A stretch of 64,000 bases of DNA, taken from positions 143,535 through 207,534 of the forward strand of contig DAIPXZ010000003.1 of the NCBI GenBank assembly GCA_036782995.1, written 5' to 3'. The position numbers and the translations under genes are program-made. Source of the DNA: DAIPXZ01 sp036782995 (GTDB lineage Bacteria > Bacillota > Clostridia > Saccharofermentanales > Saccharofermentanaceae). How positions within the stretch are numbered: the first letter of the stretch is position 1; every line of letters starts with the position of its first letter. Positions 44,257 through 52,930 of the stretch are shown here, in pieces. The notes beneath the pieces were generated by a model that saw only the letters and a program-made list of their open reading frames with translations, made no database searches and had not been told where the DNA came from.

Positions 44257-45413
44257 TGATAGACCTCCTTTCGGCAGCTGTAGATTGTTTCGATGCGAAA
44301 GTGATTATCTTCGAGCGGTAACATCCGTACGATTTCATCTACAAATCGTTTCCCGTCATTGCCACGTGTAATATGAACGAGAATATCAACCCCCATATTG
44401 ATTTGACGAATTACGGCATCAAAAGGCAGATGAGAGCCTTCTAAAACCATCGTTGATAAACGTTCGAGCATCTCCATGCAAGAGTTCGCATGTCCCGTAC
44501 ATAATGACCCTGGATGGCCAGTATGTAATGCGTGCAGCATATCGGCAGCCTCGCTTCCGCGTACTTCGCCGACAACAATGCGATCGGGACGCATACGTAA
44601 TGCGGTGCGAATCAATTGGCCGATATGGATACCACCCTGCCCATCCGGTCCCGGAAGGCGAGCCTCCAAACGAACCAGATTGGTTATTCCTTGCAAAGAT
44701 AATTCCGCGGAATCTTCGATAGTGACCACTCTTTCGTTCTTGGGAATGAACCCTGAAAGCGTATTCAAGAAAGTCGTCTTTCCGCTTCCTGTACCGCCGC
44801 AAAGAAAAATCGTCTTCTTGTGAATGACTGCTTTTTCCAGATATAAGGCGGCTTCCTCACAAATAAAGCCAGTGGAAATCAATGTCTTCATATCTGGACG
44901 AACGCCCGTGAACTTTCGAATCGTAAATATTGGACCGTCTGGTGCGATGGGGGCGAGAACTGCATTTGCACGTGAACCATCGGGCAAACGCAAGTCGGAT
45001 ATTGGTGATGCTTCATTTAATGGTCTGTTCGCTCCAGAGAAAAAATGAAGCATTAATTGTGTCAATGTAGCTTCGTCTTCAAATTGCAAATCGGAAGAAA
45101 ATAGCTGACCCTCACGTTCATAGAATACTTTCTTCGGCCCGTTTACCATGATTTCCGTAATTCCGGGATCGTCCATTAGAGGCTGCAAGATATCAAGTCT
45201 TCGCATCCGATTGAAAAGCTTCGTTGCAATGGAACGCTTCTGGTCTAAAGAAAGCGTTTTCGTGGTCGGATTCTTCCTAATAACTTCGGCAATCATTTCC
45301 CGAAAAGCACTGTCCGTGAGCTCGTCGTATTCATGCATTGTTTGCATGACGGAAGTCGTAAGCTCATCCTTGTATTGATCGTAGATATCTTCTTTACACG
45401 CAGTTTTGCTCAT
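44253..45413 (-). CDS. Pilus assembly ATPase TadA/CpaF
   Basis: Secretion ATPase of 386 residues that drives Flp pilus assembly. Order of motifs: N-terminal domain with GITEIMVNGPKKVFYEREG, RKFTGVRPDM, Walker A CGGTGSGKTTFLN, TIEDSAELSL (Asp box), RPDRIVVGEVRGSEAADMLHALHTGHPGSLCTGHANS (Walker B and His box). It differs from the tRNA deaminase TadA also in this window. It overlaps both neighbours by 4 bp in the operon tadZ-like - tadA - tadBC - flp - FHA. Confidence 0.95.
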   Translation of the reverse strand: MSKTACKEDIYDQYKDELTTSVMQTMHEYDELTDSAFREMIAEVIRKNPTTKTLSLDQKRSIATKLFNRMRRLDILQPLMDDPGITEIMVNGPKKVFYEREGQLFSSDLQFEDEATLTQLMLHFFSGANRPLNEASPISDLRLPDGSRANAVLAPIAPDGPIFTIRKFTGVRPDMKTLISTGFICEEAALYLEKAVIHKKTIFLCGGTGSGKTTFLNTLSGFIPKNERVVTIEDSAELSLQGITNLVRLEARLPGPDGQGGIHIGQLIRTALRMRPDRIVVGEVRGSEAADMLHALHTGHPGSLCTGHANSCMEMLERLSTMVLEGSHLPFDAVIRQINMGVDILVHITRGNDGKRFVDEIVRMLPLEDNHFRIETIYSCRKEVYQ

Positions 45414-46339
45414 ACAATCACCTTCTTTCGTGGCATATGACCTTCTCTATCAGGGGAAATGACTCTCACGTTACTCTTGTCCTTCAAAAACGAATCCATC
45501 TCGTAAGAAAAAAGTCGATCATTCGCAGGAGATATTGCGGTAACGGCATGAATATTATTCGCGTATCGCGCAATCTCGTTTAACTTTGAAAAAGGGAGCG
45601 CTTCTGTCACGACGATAATCCTCGTGGGCGTATGCATAGCATTCGCGTATTCGATGGTTGCCAGGAGCCATGAAATTAGCTTCTCAATCGGTGCGTTGAT
45701 AATCTCATCGGAACGAAGAGGCCTTCCGAAAAGCAAAGTGCCCTCAGCATTCGTTGTCATGTATTCTCCAATCTTTTCATAAGAAAAGGTTTTCAGATCC
45801 AAGTCTGCAAGAAGTCGATGAACACCCGAAATAGAAAATGCCAATGCGTTCATATTCTGACCGGGGTTAAACGCCATATTTATTCCAGGCATAAAATCAA
45901 TTCGGATTACCTGCATGGCTTCTTGCTTCGCTTGCAATAGCAGTTTCTGATAGTAAAGCTCACGATCCTTCTGTGTTGTAAATGAGCACAATAGTTCGAC
46001 AACTGTCCCTGATGAATATGCGGCGTATGGTTTTTCTCTTCGTTCGGCAATTTGTAATAGTGAACAAGCTGAACGAGGTGCGTTGGCACTTTCTTCATTT
46101 TGCAGAGGAATCAGATGAACAAAGTGGTCATCACTTATCAAAGAAAGAATTTGTTCTTTCGCAATATCGTTCGGGTTATATATGAGAGTGTCGATTTGAG
46201 CCAATATTTCGGATACTGATTCTGTATTCACTGCATTGCAAACAATCACATCTTTATCAATATTACGAAGTCGGATGCGCTGCGCCAGCAGTCTCGTAAA
46301 GCAAGCATCACAATCGATAATGCCAATCTTCTTTCCCAT
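45410..46339 (-). CDS. TadZ/CpaE-like protein without visible Walker A
   Basis: A 309-residue protein at the head of the tad operon. The N-terminus (KKIGIIDCDACFTRLLAQRI) has the look of a receiver-like domain, as in TadZ/CpaE localisation proteins, followed by a SIMIBI-like alpha/beta region (IRIDFMPGINMA, RIIVVTEALPFSKLNEIA). Where a KGGxGKT loop would be, the sequence reads AAYSSGTVVELLCSF, so nucleotide binding is doubtful. Assignment rests on position and overall shape. AGGAGGG precedes its start, and the phased TGTCGAA-like boxes lie 72-108 bp upstream. Confidence 0.55.
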   Translation of the reverse strand: MGKKIGIIDCDACFTRLLAQRIRLRNIDKDVIVCNAVNTESVSEILAQIDTLIYNPNDIAKEQILSLISDDHFVHLIPLQNEESANAPRSACSLLQIAERREKPYAAYSSGTVVELLCSFTTQKDRELYYQKLLLQAKQEAMQVIRIDFMPGINMAFNPGQNMNALAFSISGVHRLLADLDLKTFSYEKIGEYMTTNAEGTLLFGRPLRSDEIINAPIEKLISWLLATIEYANAMHTPTRIIVVTEALPFSKLNEIARYANNIHAVTAISPANDRLFSYEMDSFLKDKSNVRVISPDREGHMPRKKVIV

Positions 46340-46410
46340 AAAATGCCCTCCTGCTAATGAAGTGATGCGATCAGTGTATGTGATTTTTCATGCGGAAAAA
46401 CAGGTGAATT

Positions 46411-46447
46411 ATCGACATTTTTCGACAATTTTCGACAAATGTCGACA
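46411..46447 (-). promoter_or_regulatory. Four tandem Spo0A-box-like sites, 10-bp phased
   Basis: On the minus strand, TGTCGAA occurs exactly at 46421-46427 and 46431-46437, and one-mismatch copies TGTCGAT (46411-46417) and TGTCGAC (46441-46447) flank them, all at exactly 10-bp steps. The consensus 0A box is TGTCGAA/TGNCGAA. They lie between the tad operon and the divergent metK promoter. Confidence 0.6.
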
Positions 46448-46472
46448 ATACGAAAAAATACAGAAATAAAGG

Positions 46473-46501
46473 TTGCACTGACGGAATACTAGTGGTATCA
46501 T
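46473..46501 (+). promoter_or_regulatory. Promoter of the SAM riboswitch-metK unit
   Basis: TTGCAC (46473-46478) and TATCAT (46496-46501) are 17 bp apart, placing the start just before the riboswitch aptamer. Confidence 0.65.
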
Positions 46502-46520
46502 CAACTCAAAATTGAATTGA

Positions 46521-46681
46521 ATTTCATCACTTATCAAGAGTGGCGGAGGGAACTGGCCCTATGAAACCCGGCAACCGCGGAAAGCAGCGGTGCTAATTCC
46601 AGCAGGTAGATTACCTGAAAGATGAGGAATCACATACGCTTTTATGAAGCCTTTCCTCATTTGTATAGGAGAGGCTTTTGA
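46521..46681 (+). promoter_or_regulatory. SAM-I (S-box) riboswitch with terminator platform
   Basis: The S-box core is plain: CTTATCAAGAG, then GGAGGGAACTGGCCCTATGAAACCCGG in two parts, and GCAACC, with P1 closing between CATC (near 46524) and GATG (46621). The expression platform is a terminator, AAGCCTTTCCTC / GGAGAGGCTT (46647-46677), followed by TTG. High S-adenosylmethionine should end transcription before metK. Confidence 0.95.
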
Positions 46682-46721
46682 TTTGTAATAAGAATTCATT
46701 CATGTATGGAGGATAAAATAT

Positions 46722-47921
46722 ATGAGTACGAATCGAGTAGGTAAATGGCTTTTTACATCGGAATCGGTTACTGAGGGACATCCTGATAAGGTGTGCGATC
46801 AGATTTCAGATGCCGTATTGGATGCGATTTTGGAACAAGACCCGATGGCGCGCGTCGCATGTGAGACAGCCTGCACGACCGGTATGGTTTTAGTTATGGG
46901 TGAAGTGACTACAGATGCTTATGTGGATATTTCGGCAGTTGTCAGAAACACGGTAAAGGAAATCGGTTATGACGGTTCCGGATCCGGATTTGATTATAAG
47001 ACTTGTGCTGTGTTAACGACATTGGACGAGCAATCTCCGGATATCGCGCAAGGTGTTAATAATGCACTTGAATCCCGCAATCAGCAGGGTACGGATGCGA
47101 TGGACACTGGTGCTGGTGACCAGGGAATGATGTTCGGATATGCCAATAATGACACGCCTGAGCTAATGCCTCTTCCTATTTCGCTGGCACATCAATTGAC
47201 ACGTCAATTAACGAAGATTCGTAAGGAGGGTAAGGTTGATTTCCTTCGCCCGGATGGTAAGAGCCAAGTTACTATCGAATATGACGGCCGCACACCAAAG
47301 AGAATTGAAGCCGTGGTTATTTCGACACAGCACAGTGAAGACGTATCTCGCGCTGACCTCGAAAAGGCAGTTAAGGATATGGTAATATTTCCGATTCTTC
47401 CGGCCCAATATGTGGATGAGAATACGAAGATCTTTATTAATCCGACTGGACGCTTTGTAGTCGGCGGACCTCAAGGTGACAGCGGTCTTACCGGAAGAAA
47501 GATTATTGTTGATACATACGGCGGATACGCTCGTCATGGTGGCGGTGCATTCTCCGGCAAGGATCCGACGAAGGTGGATCGTTCAGCTGCATATTATGCT
47601 CGCTATATTGCAAAGAATATCGTTGCTGCAGGCATAGCTGATGAATGTGAGATTCAATTTGCATACGCCATCGGTGTAGCACATCCGGTATCGGTAATGA
47701 TTGATACCTTCGGAACGGGAAAGATTTCCGACGAGGCGATTACCGAGTTGGTAAAGAAGCATTTTGACCTTCGACCGGCAGCCATTATTCGTGATTTGGA
47801 TTTGCGCAGACCAATCTACAAACAAACCGCATCATATGGCCATTTTGGACGCACGGATGGTGAGTTCCCGTGGGAGAAAACAGATAAGGCAGAGGCATTG
47901 AAGGCAGACGCCAATATTTAA
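46722..47921 (+). CDS. metK: S-adenosylmethionine synthetase
   Basis: Makes S-adenosylmethionine from methionine and ATP; 399 residues. SESVTEGHPDKVCDQISDAVLDA at the N-terminus, GAGDQGMMFGYA, GGPQGDSGLTGRKIIVDTYGG and the P-loop-like GGGAFSGKDPTKVDRSAAY are all family signatures. It is regulated by the S-box upstream, which senses its product. Ribosome site TGGAGG. Confidence 0.98.
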   Translation: MSTNRVGKWLFTSESVTEGHPDKVCDQISDAVLDAILEQDPMARVACETACTTGMVLVMGEVTTDAYVDISAVVRNTVKEIGYDGSGSGFDYKTCAVLTTLDEQSPDIAQGVNNALESRNQQGTDAMDTGAGDQGMMFGYANNDTPELMPLPISLAHQLTRQLTKIRKEGKVDFLRPDGKSQVTIEYDGRTPKRIEAVVISTQHSEDVSRADLEKAVKDMVIFPILPAQYVDENTKIFINPTGRFVVGGPQGDSGLTGRKIIVDTYGGYARHGGGAFSGKDPTKVDRSAAYYARYIAKNIVAAGIADECEIQFAYAIGVAHPVSVMIDTFGTGKISDEAITELVKKHFDLRPAAIIRDLDLRRPIYKQTASYGHFGRTDGEFPWEKTDKAEALKADANI

Positions 47922-47943
47922 TGCAAATGACATGATGATTATG

Positions 47944-47990
47944 ATGGGGTGAGACATTGATAACAAAGATGTTTCGCCTCATTTTCATTT
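47944..47990 (+). terminator. Terminator after metK
   Basis: The 14-bp stem ATGGGGTGAGACAT / ATGTTTCGCCTCAT (three G-U) with an 11-nt loop is followed by TTTTCATTT. Confidence 0.75.
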
Positions 47991-48026
47991 ATTCAATAGA
48001 TGAACAATCGAGAGAGGAGGTTCATT

Positions 48027-49805
48027 ATGAGTAATGGTAATTGCGTCCAAAGAATTCCGACAGATACCTTGATTGAGAGACTCATGGATATTATTTTGCG
48101 GAATGAGAAGGACGGTAACACATATATTTCATTTGCAAAGTGGAAATCCTTTGCTTCGAAGCTTGTTGAACGAGAGATTCTGAAAGTGAAAGAGAAATGT
48201 GATTTTTGCGATGATTGCGAGCTGGGTGATGAGGGTTGTGTATTCTTCATGAAGAACTACGTCGCACATTTTCTTTCTCGTTTCATCAATCAAATGATGG
48301 ATAGTGGCGTTATTTCGTGCTTTTTTTACCAAGATGGGCGTGTTCAGCTTATTCCCGCTTTGGATTCGAAAATGGATATTCCGGATGATTTGAATATTGC
48401 ATCTGCAGAAACATTTCGTGCAGAACAGTTTATTGCGTCTCAAATCGTGAAACGATCGAATCGACGTTTTGGCATAGATGATGAAGCACTAACGGCTGCA
48501 ATTACAGATTTTTCAGCAGAAAAACTCTTTACAATAACCAAAAAACAAGAAGAAACCATTCGAAATGCTTTGTCATTTGGTTTTAATATTATTGACGGAG
48601 GTCCGGGCACAGGAAAAACAACGATTGTCAGTATATTGACGAATTACTATCACCGAATTTATCCGAGAAAGGTGTATTGTGCTGCACCGACGGGGCGTGC
48701 CGCGAAACGAATGAGTGATGTCATAGGCGGACCGGCGTCGACTATCCATAGATTGTTGGGCTCTTTTTTCGATGAAGAGGAGAGTATTATCGGATACTAT
48801 TTCAACCAGGAGAATCCGATTCCGGGGCGAGTTTTCATCGTGGATGAGGCTAGCATGATGGATACGAACATTTTTGAGGCGCTTATGCGCGCGATTCCAC
48901 AAGACGCCATACTCATATTGGTTGGTGATTCTAATCAATTGCCCTCCGTTGGGGCGGGTAAGATTTTGGAGGATTTGATTTCTTCTTCCATCGTGAATGT
49001 TTTTTCATTGGATGAAAACTTTCGTCAATCCAAGAATAGCTTGATTTTGGAGAACGCGCGGCGAGTATTGCGTGGAGAATCGATGATTTTTGATCAGGAA
49101 CGTTCGGATAGTTCGTGTCAATTGATTTCAATGGAGCTTCCGGAGGAAATGGAAATCGCTGTCGTGGCTTTGCTTCGGCGTTTGGAAAAAGAAAACATTA
49201 TGTTCACTTGGCAAAATGTCGCGATACTCTGTCCTCAGAAGAGTGGCGTTGCTCGAGTTGATCATTTGAATAAGCTTTTGCAAAAAGAGTTTAAAGTACC
49301 ATCGCAGTGTGACCCACTGGAATATAATGGTGCTTATTTTCAGGAACATGATCGCGTCATTCAAACGAAGAACAATTACCAATTAATCTATAAAGAGTAT
49401 AGTGGACGAACTGGAAAAGGCGTATTTAATGGTGATTTGGGAACTGTAAGCGCTGTAGGTTATCGATCGGGTGGATCAATATCCGTTCATTTCGATGATG
49501 GGCATGATGTGATTTACGACTGGAATTCATTAAGCGGCCTTGAACTAGGCTTTGCGATGACGGTTCACAAGTCACAAGGTGGTGAATTTGACGATGTAAT
49601 CTTAGTGTTGCCGAAGGGTTCGTCGTTAATCTATCACCGAAATGTGCTTTATACAGCAATCACAAGAGCAAGAAAGAGACTTTTTGTCATTGGAAGCGAA
49701 GATACAATTGAAAGAATGGCCAAACGAAAGGTGGTGCACAAAAGATGTACGGCACTTCCCGCGTTACTTCAAACATTCAGAGAGCGAATGGCGGAAAAAC
49801 GATAG
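48027..49805 (+). CDS. RecD-like superfamily 1B DNA helicase with Cys cluster
   Basis: A 592-residue helicase of RecD size, without the extra OB/helix-hairpin-helix parts of the ~730-residue RecD2. Walker A GGPGTGKTT at 191-199, then APTGRAAKRM, VDEASMMD, GDSNQLPSVGAG, and the C-terminal AMTVHKSQGGEF and YTAITRARKRLFV. The N-terminal domain carries Cys58, 61, 64 and 71 (CX2CX2CX6C), suggesting a zinc or iron-sulfur site. RecB/RecC are absent since the genome uses AddAB, so its partner is unknown. Start after GAGAGGAGG. Confidence 0.88.
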   Translation: MSNGNCVQRIPTDTLIERLMDIILRNEKDGNTYISFAKWKSFASKLVEREILKVKEKCDFCDDCELGDEGCVFFMKNYVAHFLSRFINQMMDSGVISCFFYQDGRVQLIPALDSKMDIPDDLNIASAETFRAEQFIASQIVKRSNRRFGIDDEALTAAITDFSAEKLFTITKKQEETIRNALSFGFNIIDGGPGTGKTTIVSILTNYYHRIYPRKVYCAAPTGRAAKRMSDVIGGPASTIHRLLGSFFDEEESIIGYYFNQENPIPGRVFIVDEASMMDTNIFEALMRAIPQDAILILVGDSNQLPSVGAGKILEDLISSSIVNVFSLDENFRQSKNSLILENARRVLRGESMIFDQERSDSSCQLISMELPEEMEIAVVALLRRLEKENIMFTWQNVAILCPQKSGVARVDHLNKLLQKEFKVPSQCDPLEYNGAYFQEHDRVIQTKNNYQLIYKEYSGRTGKGVFNGDLGTVSAVGYRSGGSISVHFDDGHDVIYDWNSLSGLELGFAMTVHKSQGGEFDDVILVLPKGSSLIYHRNVLYTAITRARKRLFVIGSEDTIERMAKRKVVHKRCTALPALLQTFRERMAEKR

Positions 49806-49810
49806 TCACG

Positions 49811-50566
49811 ATGATAATTCGACATCTACAATATGCCTTACACCTCGTGGTTGATTATCTTTTTCCGGTAACATGTGTACAGTGTCATGCAATTCTGATT
49901 ACGGACAAAGAAGAAAATAAACGATCGAATTCATTAATGATATGCAAGAAGTGTCTGGCTTCTCTTCCCTTGCGCGAGCCCGACAATCGCATTCTTCCTT
50001 GCCTTTCAGATTCATCTTCGGACGATCCGCTTTCTGATGCGAAAGTTGCAGTAGCATTCTACTATCAAGACAACATGGTGTCATTGATTCATGCTTTAAA
50101 ATTCAATCGCATGCGCGAAAACGGACCATTGCTTGGAATGCTTACATCTGTCGCTCTTCAGGATATTCTTTCGTCATTTGATATTGCGATTCCGATTCCT
50201 CTTTCCAAGAAGAGAAGGCGAAAAAGAGGGTATAACCAGGCAGCTCTGATTGGTAGAGCGGTAGCAGAATCGATTAGCTGTCCCTTTTCGGAAGATGTTT
50301 TAGTTCGAACTCGATATACGAAACAGCAAAGCAGATTTCGAGATCCGATGATACGCGCCCAAAATGTGAAAAATGCTTTTGCTGTAGATGATAATTGGGA
50401 TGTGGAGGGGCTTACCATTTTGGTGATTGATGATATTTTGACAACCGGAGGTACGATGCATGAGGCGATGCGCGCTCTCTATCTCGGCGGTGCAAAATAT
50501 GTTGCCGGAATAGCAGTTGCATCGAGCCGAAAGCAGTCATTACAGGACGGTGTTTCGGATTTGTAA
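49811..50566 (+). CDS. comFC: ComFC-family phosphoribosyltransferase-like protein
   Basis: ComF/GntX-type protein of 251 residues. In competent bacteria ComFC acts with the ComFA helicase in DNA uptake. An N-terminal zinc finger (CVQC and CKKC), KKRRRKRGYNQAALIGRAVA and the PRPP-binding loop ILVIDDILTTGGTM define the family. It starts 5 bp after the helicase gene, at an ATG with only a weak ribosome site, so translational coupling is likely. comFA is not adjacent, but a different helicase precedes it. Confidence 0.88.
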   Translation: MIIRHLQYALHLVVDYLFPVTCVQCHAILITDKEENKRSNSLMICKKCLASLPLREPDNRILPCLSDSSSDDPLSDAKVAVAFYYQDNMVSLIHALKFNRMRENGPLLGMLTSVALQDILSSFDIAIPIPLSKKRRRKRGYNQAALIGRAVAESISCPFSEDVLVRTRYTKQQSRFRDPMIRAQNVKNAFAVDDNWDVEGLTILVIDDILTTGGTMHEAMRALYLGGAKYVAGIAVASSRKQSLQDGVSDL

Positions 50567-50623
50567 ATCATTTTGTGAAGTTCGACGAAGTTAGTGATTA
50601 CTGTTTCATTTTTTTACGCTTAT

Positions 50624-50632
50624 TGCTATAAT
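50624..50632 (+). promoter_or_regulatory. Extended -10 promoter of the 6S-like RNA
   Basis: TGCTATAAT is a perfect extended -10 element, about 8 bp before the predicted 5' end of the RNA. Confidence 0.65.
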
Positions 50633-50639
50633 AAAGTTA

Positions 50640-50838
50640 ACCTGAAGGCCGATACTCATGTTTTTGAACCTTCGTGACATAAATGGGAATCTGAAGTCGG
50701 AGCAGAGACGATCAAGCCTTGACGTTTCTTCTCGTAAGAAGCGCTCCCGGGAGGAAGATCTTAGACTGCCGCAGGATACCCACCTGGCTAGTGCTAGGTG
50801 TCAAAAGTGGGTAGCGGGTTTCGGGCCTTTATTTGTGT
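50640..50838 (+). ncRNA. ssrS: 6S-like RNA (SsrS) candidate
   Basis: A ~195-nt non-coding stretch that folds into a rod with the 6S architecture. The 5' and 3' ends pair (AAGGCC near 50645 with GGCCTT near 50824). A large bubble follows whose 3' strand holds a small hairpin (CACCTGG... with AGGTG). Then comes a long arm (GGGAATCTG with CAGGATACCC, and further pairs) capped by CGTTTCTT / AAGAAGCG. A strong promoter abuts the 5' end. Such RNAs bind the sigma-A holoenzyme in stationary phase. Class assignment is by architecture only. Confidence 0.6.
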
Positions 50839-50860
50839 AAAAAAAGTGATTGGACGGACG

Positions 50861-51496
50861 ATGAGTTTACTTAATGATGCAAAAATGATCGCAAATCGTG
50901 ACCCAGCAGCGCGCGGGGTGCCTAGTGTTATCTTTCTGTATCCCGGATTTCATGCGTTAGTATATCATCGTGTCAGTCATTTTCTATATAAGCATCATCT
51001 CTTTGCATTGGCTCGTTACAATTCTCAAGTTGCACGCTTTTTCACTGGTATTGAGATTCATCCAGGTGCCCAAATCGGCTCTGGCCTCTTTATGGACCAC
51101 GGAATGGGTATTGTGATTGGTGAGACAGCGGTCGTCGGCGATAATTGTACGATTTACCATAATGTGACATTAGGCGGAACCGGTCATGGGCAGGGAAAGA
51201 GACATCCGACAATCGGGAATAATTGTTTGATTGGAGCCGGCGCGAAGCTTCTCGGACCGTTTACGGTCGGTGATAACGCAATGATCGGAGCGAATGCTGT
51301 TTGCCTTACGGATATACCTGCCGGTGCGACTGTGGTCGGTATTCCGGGTAAGGTCGTACGCATTGATGGAAAGCCGATTTGTCACGCAAAGGAATTAGAT
51401 CATGCAAATACCGCCGATCCGGTGGAACAGGAAATGTGCAAATTGATGCACCGCGTGATGGCACTGGAGAAAAAACTAGACAAGAAAGACTCCTAA
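50861..51496 (+). CDS. cysE: Serine O-acetyltransferase
   Basis: First step of cysteine synthesis from serine; 211 residues, the short Firmicute form. MSLLNDAKMIANRDPAARG aligns with the usual start. The left-handed beta-helix includes FFTGIEIHPGAQIG, the catalytic MDHGMGIVIGETA, and GGTGHGQGKRHPTIG. The ribosome site is poor (TGGACGG). Readthrough from the 6S-like RNA promoter may supply the transcript. The pairing with cysS is a common cysteine-supply arrangement. Confidence 0.94.
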   Translation: MSLLNDAKMIANRDPAARGVPSVIFLYPGFHALVYHRVSHFLYKHHLFALARYNSQVARFFTGIEIHPGAQIGSGLFMDHGMGIVIGETAVVGDNCTIYHNVTLGGTGHGQGKRHPTIGNNCLIGAGAKLLGPFTVGDNAMIGANAVCLTDIPAGATVVGIPGKVVRIDGKPICHAKELDHANTADPVEQEMCKLMHRVMALEKKLDKKDS

Positions 51497-51505
51497 GGAG
51501 GATAT

Positions 51506-52930
51506 ATGAAGATTTACAACACACTTTCTCGTGAGAAAGAAGAATTCATTCCGATAGAACCGGGAAAGGTCAAGATGTATGCATGCGGACCGACGGTATA
51601 TAACTACTTCCATCTCGGAAACGCGAGACCTTTCGTGACTTTTGATACATTACGCCGTTATTTGGAGTATCGTGGTTTTCAGGTCGAGTTTTGCCAGAAT
51701 TTTACGGATATAGATGATAAGATGATTCGTCGTGCGAATGAAGAAGGTATTACTATTAAAGAGCTCGCTGATCGTTTTATCAAGGAATATTACGTGGATG
51801 CGGAGAAGTTGGGCGTTCTTCGACCGACATATCAACCGCGTGCTACAGAAACGATAGATGAAATCATTGTTTTGATTCAGACGCTCATTGATAAGGGCTT
51901 TGCCTATTCTGGAGACGATGGAATTTATTATGACGTTTCCAAGTTCCCAACATACGGAAAGCTCTCGCACTTTAAACTCGAGGACTTGGAAGCAGGTGCT
52001 GGTGAACGTGGTGTTTCTTCTGAAGGAAAAAGAAATCCAGGTGATTTTGCTTTGTGGAAAAACAAGAAGGAAGGAGAGCCTTCTTGGCAGGCACCATGGG
52101 GCGAAGGGCGTCCTGGCTGGCATATTGAATGCTCTGCCATGATTGGTAAATTTCTTGGCCCAACAATTGATATTCATGGCGGCGGACAGGATTTGATTTT
52201 CCCTCATCACGAGAATGAAATTGCACAATCCGAAGCGGCAAATGGCGACCCTTTCGTTCATTATTGGATGCATAATGCATTCGTAAATGTCGATAACGAA
52301 AAAATGAGTAAGTCTTTGGGCAATTTCTTTACGGTACGCGATATCGTAGCGAGATTCCCATATGAGGTTATCCGTTTCTTCATTCTATCCGGTCATTATC
52401 GCATGCCGATTAATTTTTCGGATGAGCCACTTATTTCAGCGAAGAATGGCCTCGAGCGTATTGAGACCGCACTGGAGAATGCGAGATTTGCACTCGCACA
52501 TGAGAAAGAAACGCCATTTGTTTCAAATGATGAGCAAGACGCTCAATTGAGAGCTGCGACGACGGCTGCTAAGGCATCCTTTATCGAATCGATGGATGAC
52601 GACATGAATACTGCAGATGCGATTACCGCGGTGTATTCACTTGTTCGTGTTATCAATACACATGTGAATGAAAAAGATGTTTCTTCGGAGACCATGAATG
52701 ATGCCATCAACATGATTGTGGAACTAATGAATGTTTTAGGCATCGACATTAATTCTATTCTAGAAGCTAAAAATGGGATTCCGGACGATGTAATGGCGCT
52801 TGTGAATGCCCGTGTTGAAGCAAAGAAAAACAAGGATTTTTCGAAGGCGGATGAACTTCGTAACCAAGTGACAGCCATGGGATATCAAATCAAAGATACG
52901 GCTCAAGGCCCTCAGGTAACAAAGTTATGA
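51506..52930 (+). CDS. cysS: Cysteinyl-tRNA synthetase
   Basis: Class I aminoacyl-tRNA synthetase, 474 residues. The zinc-binding CGPTVYNYFHLGNARPFV includes the HIGH-type signature HLGN. WHIECSAM and HGGGQDLIFPHHENEIAQSEA give further zinc ligands, and KMSKSLGNF is the KMSKS loop. The DALR-type C-terminal helices end KADELRNQVTAMGYQI. A strong AAGGAGG lies before the ATG. The stop overlaps mrnC. Confidence 0.98.
   Translation: MKIYNTLSREKEEFIPIEPGKVKMYACGPTVYNYFHLGNARPFVTFDTLRRYLEYRGFQVEFCQNFTDIDDKMIRRANEEGITIKELADRFIKEYYVDAEKLGVLRPTYQPRATETIDEIIVLIQTLIDKGFAYSGDDGIYYDVSKFPTYGKLSHFKLEDLEAGAGERGVSSEGKRNPGDFALWKNKKEGEPSWQAPWGEGRPGWHIECSAMIGKFLGPTIDIHGGGQDLIFPHHENEIAQSEAANGDPFVHYWMHNAFVNVDNEKMSKSLGNFFTVRDIVARFPYEVIRFFILSGHYRMPINFSDEPLISAKNGLERIETALENARFALAHEKETPFVSNDEQDAQLRAATTAAKASFIESMDDDMNTADAITAVYSLVRVINTHVNEKDVSSETMNDAINMIVELMNVLGIDINSILEAKNGIPDDVMALVNARVEAKKNKDFSKADELRNQVTAMGYQIKDTAQGPQVTKL

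Noticed and set aside
44253..45413. Confusing pilus TadA with the tRNA deaminase TadA
   Set aside because: The two share only a name. This one has Walker A and B of secretion ATPases; the other has zinc deaminase motifs.
50658..50840. 60-codon frame in the 6S-like region
   Set aside because: No ribosome site and it follows a highly structured non-coding RNA; the translation is charged and featureless.
50567..50860. T-box riboswitch for cysE-cysS
   Set aside because: No AGGGTGGNACCGCG T-box core and no antiterminator/terminator pair. The fold fits 6S RNA better.
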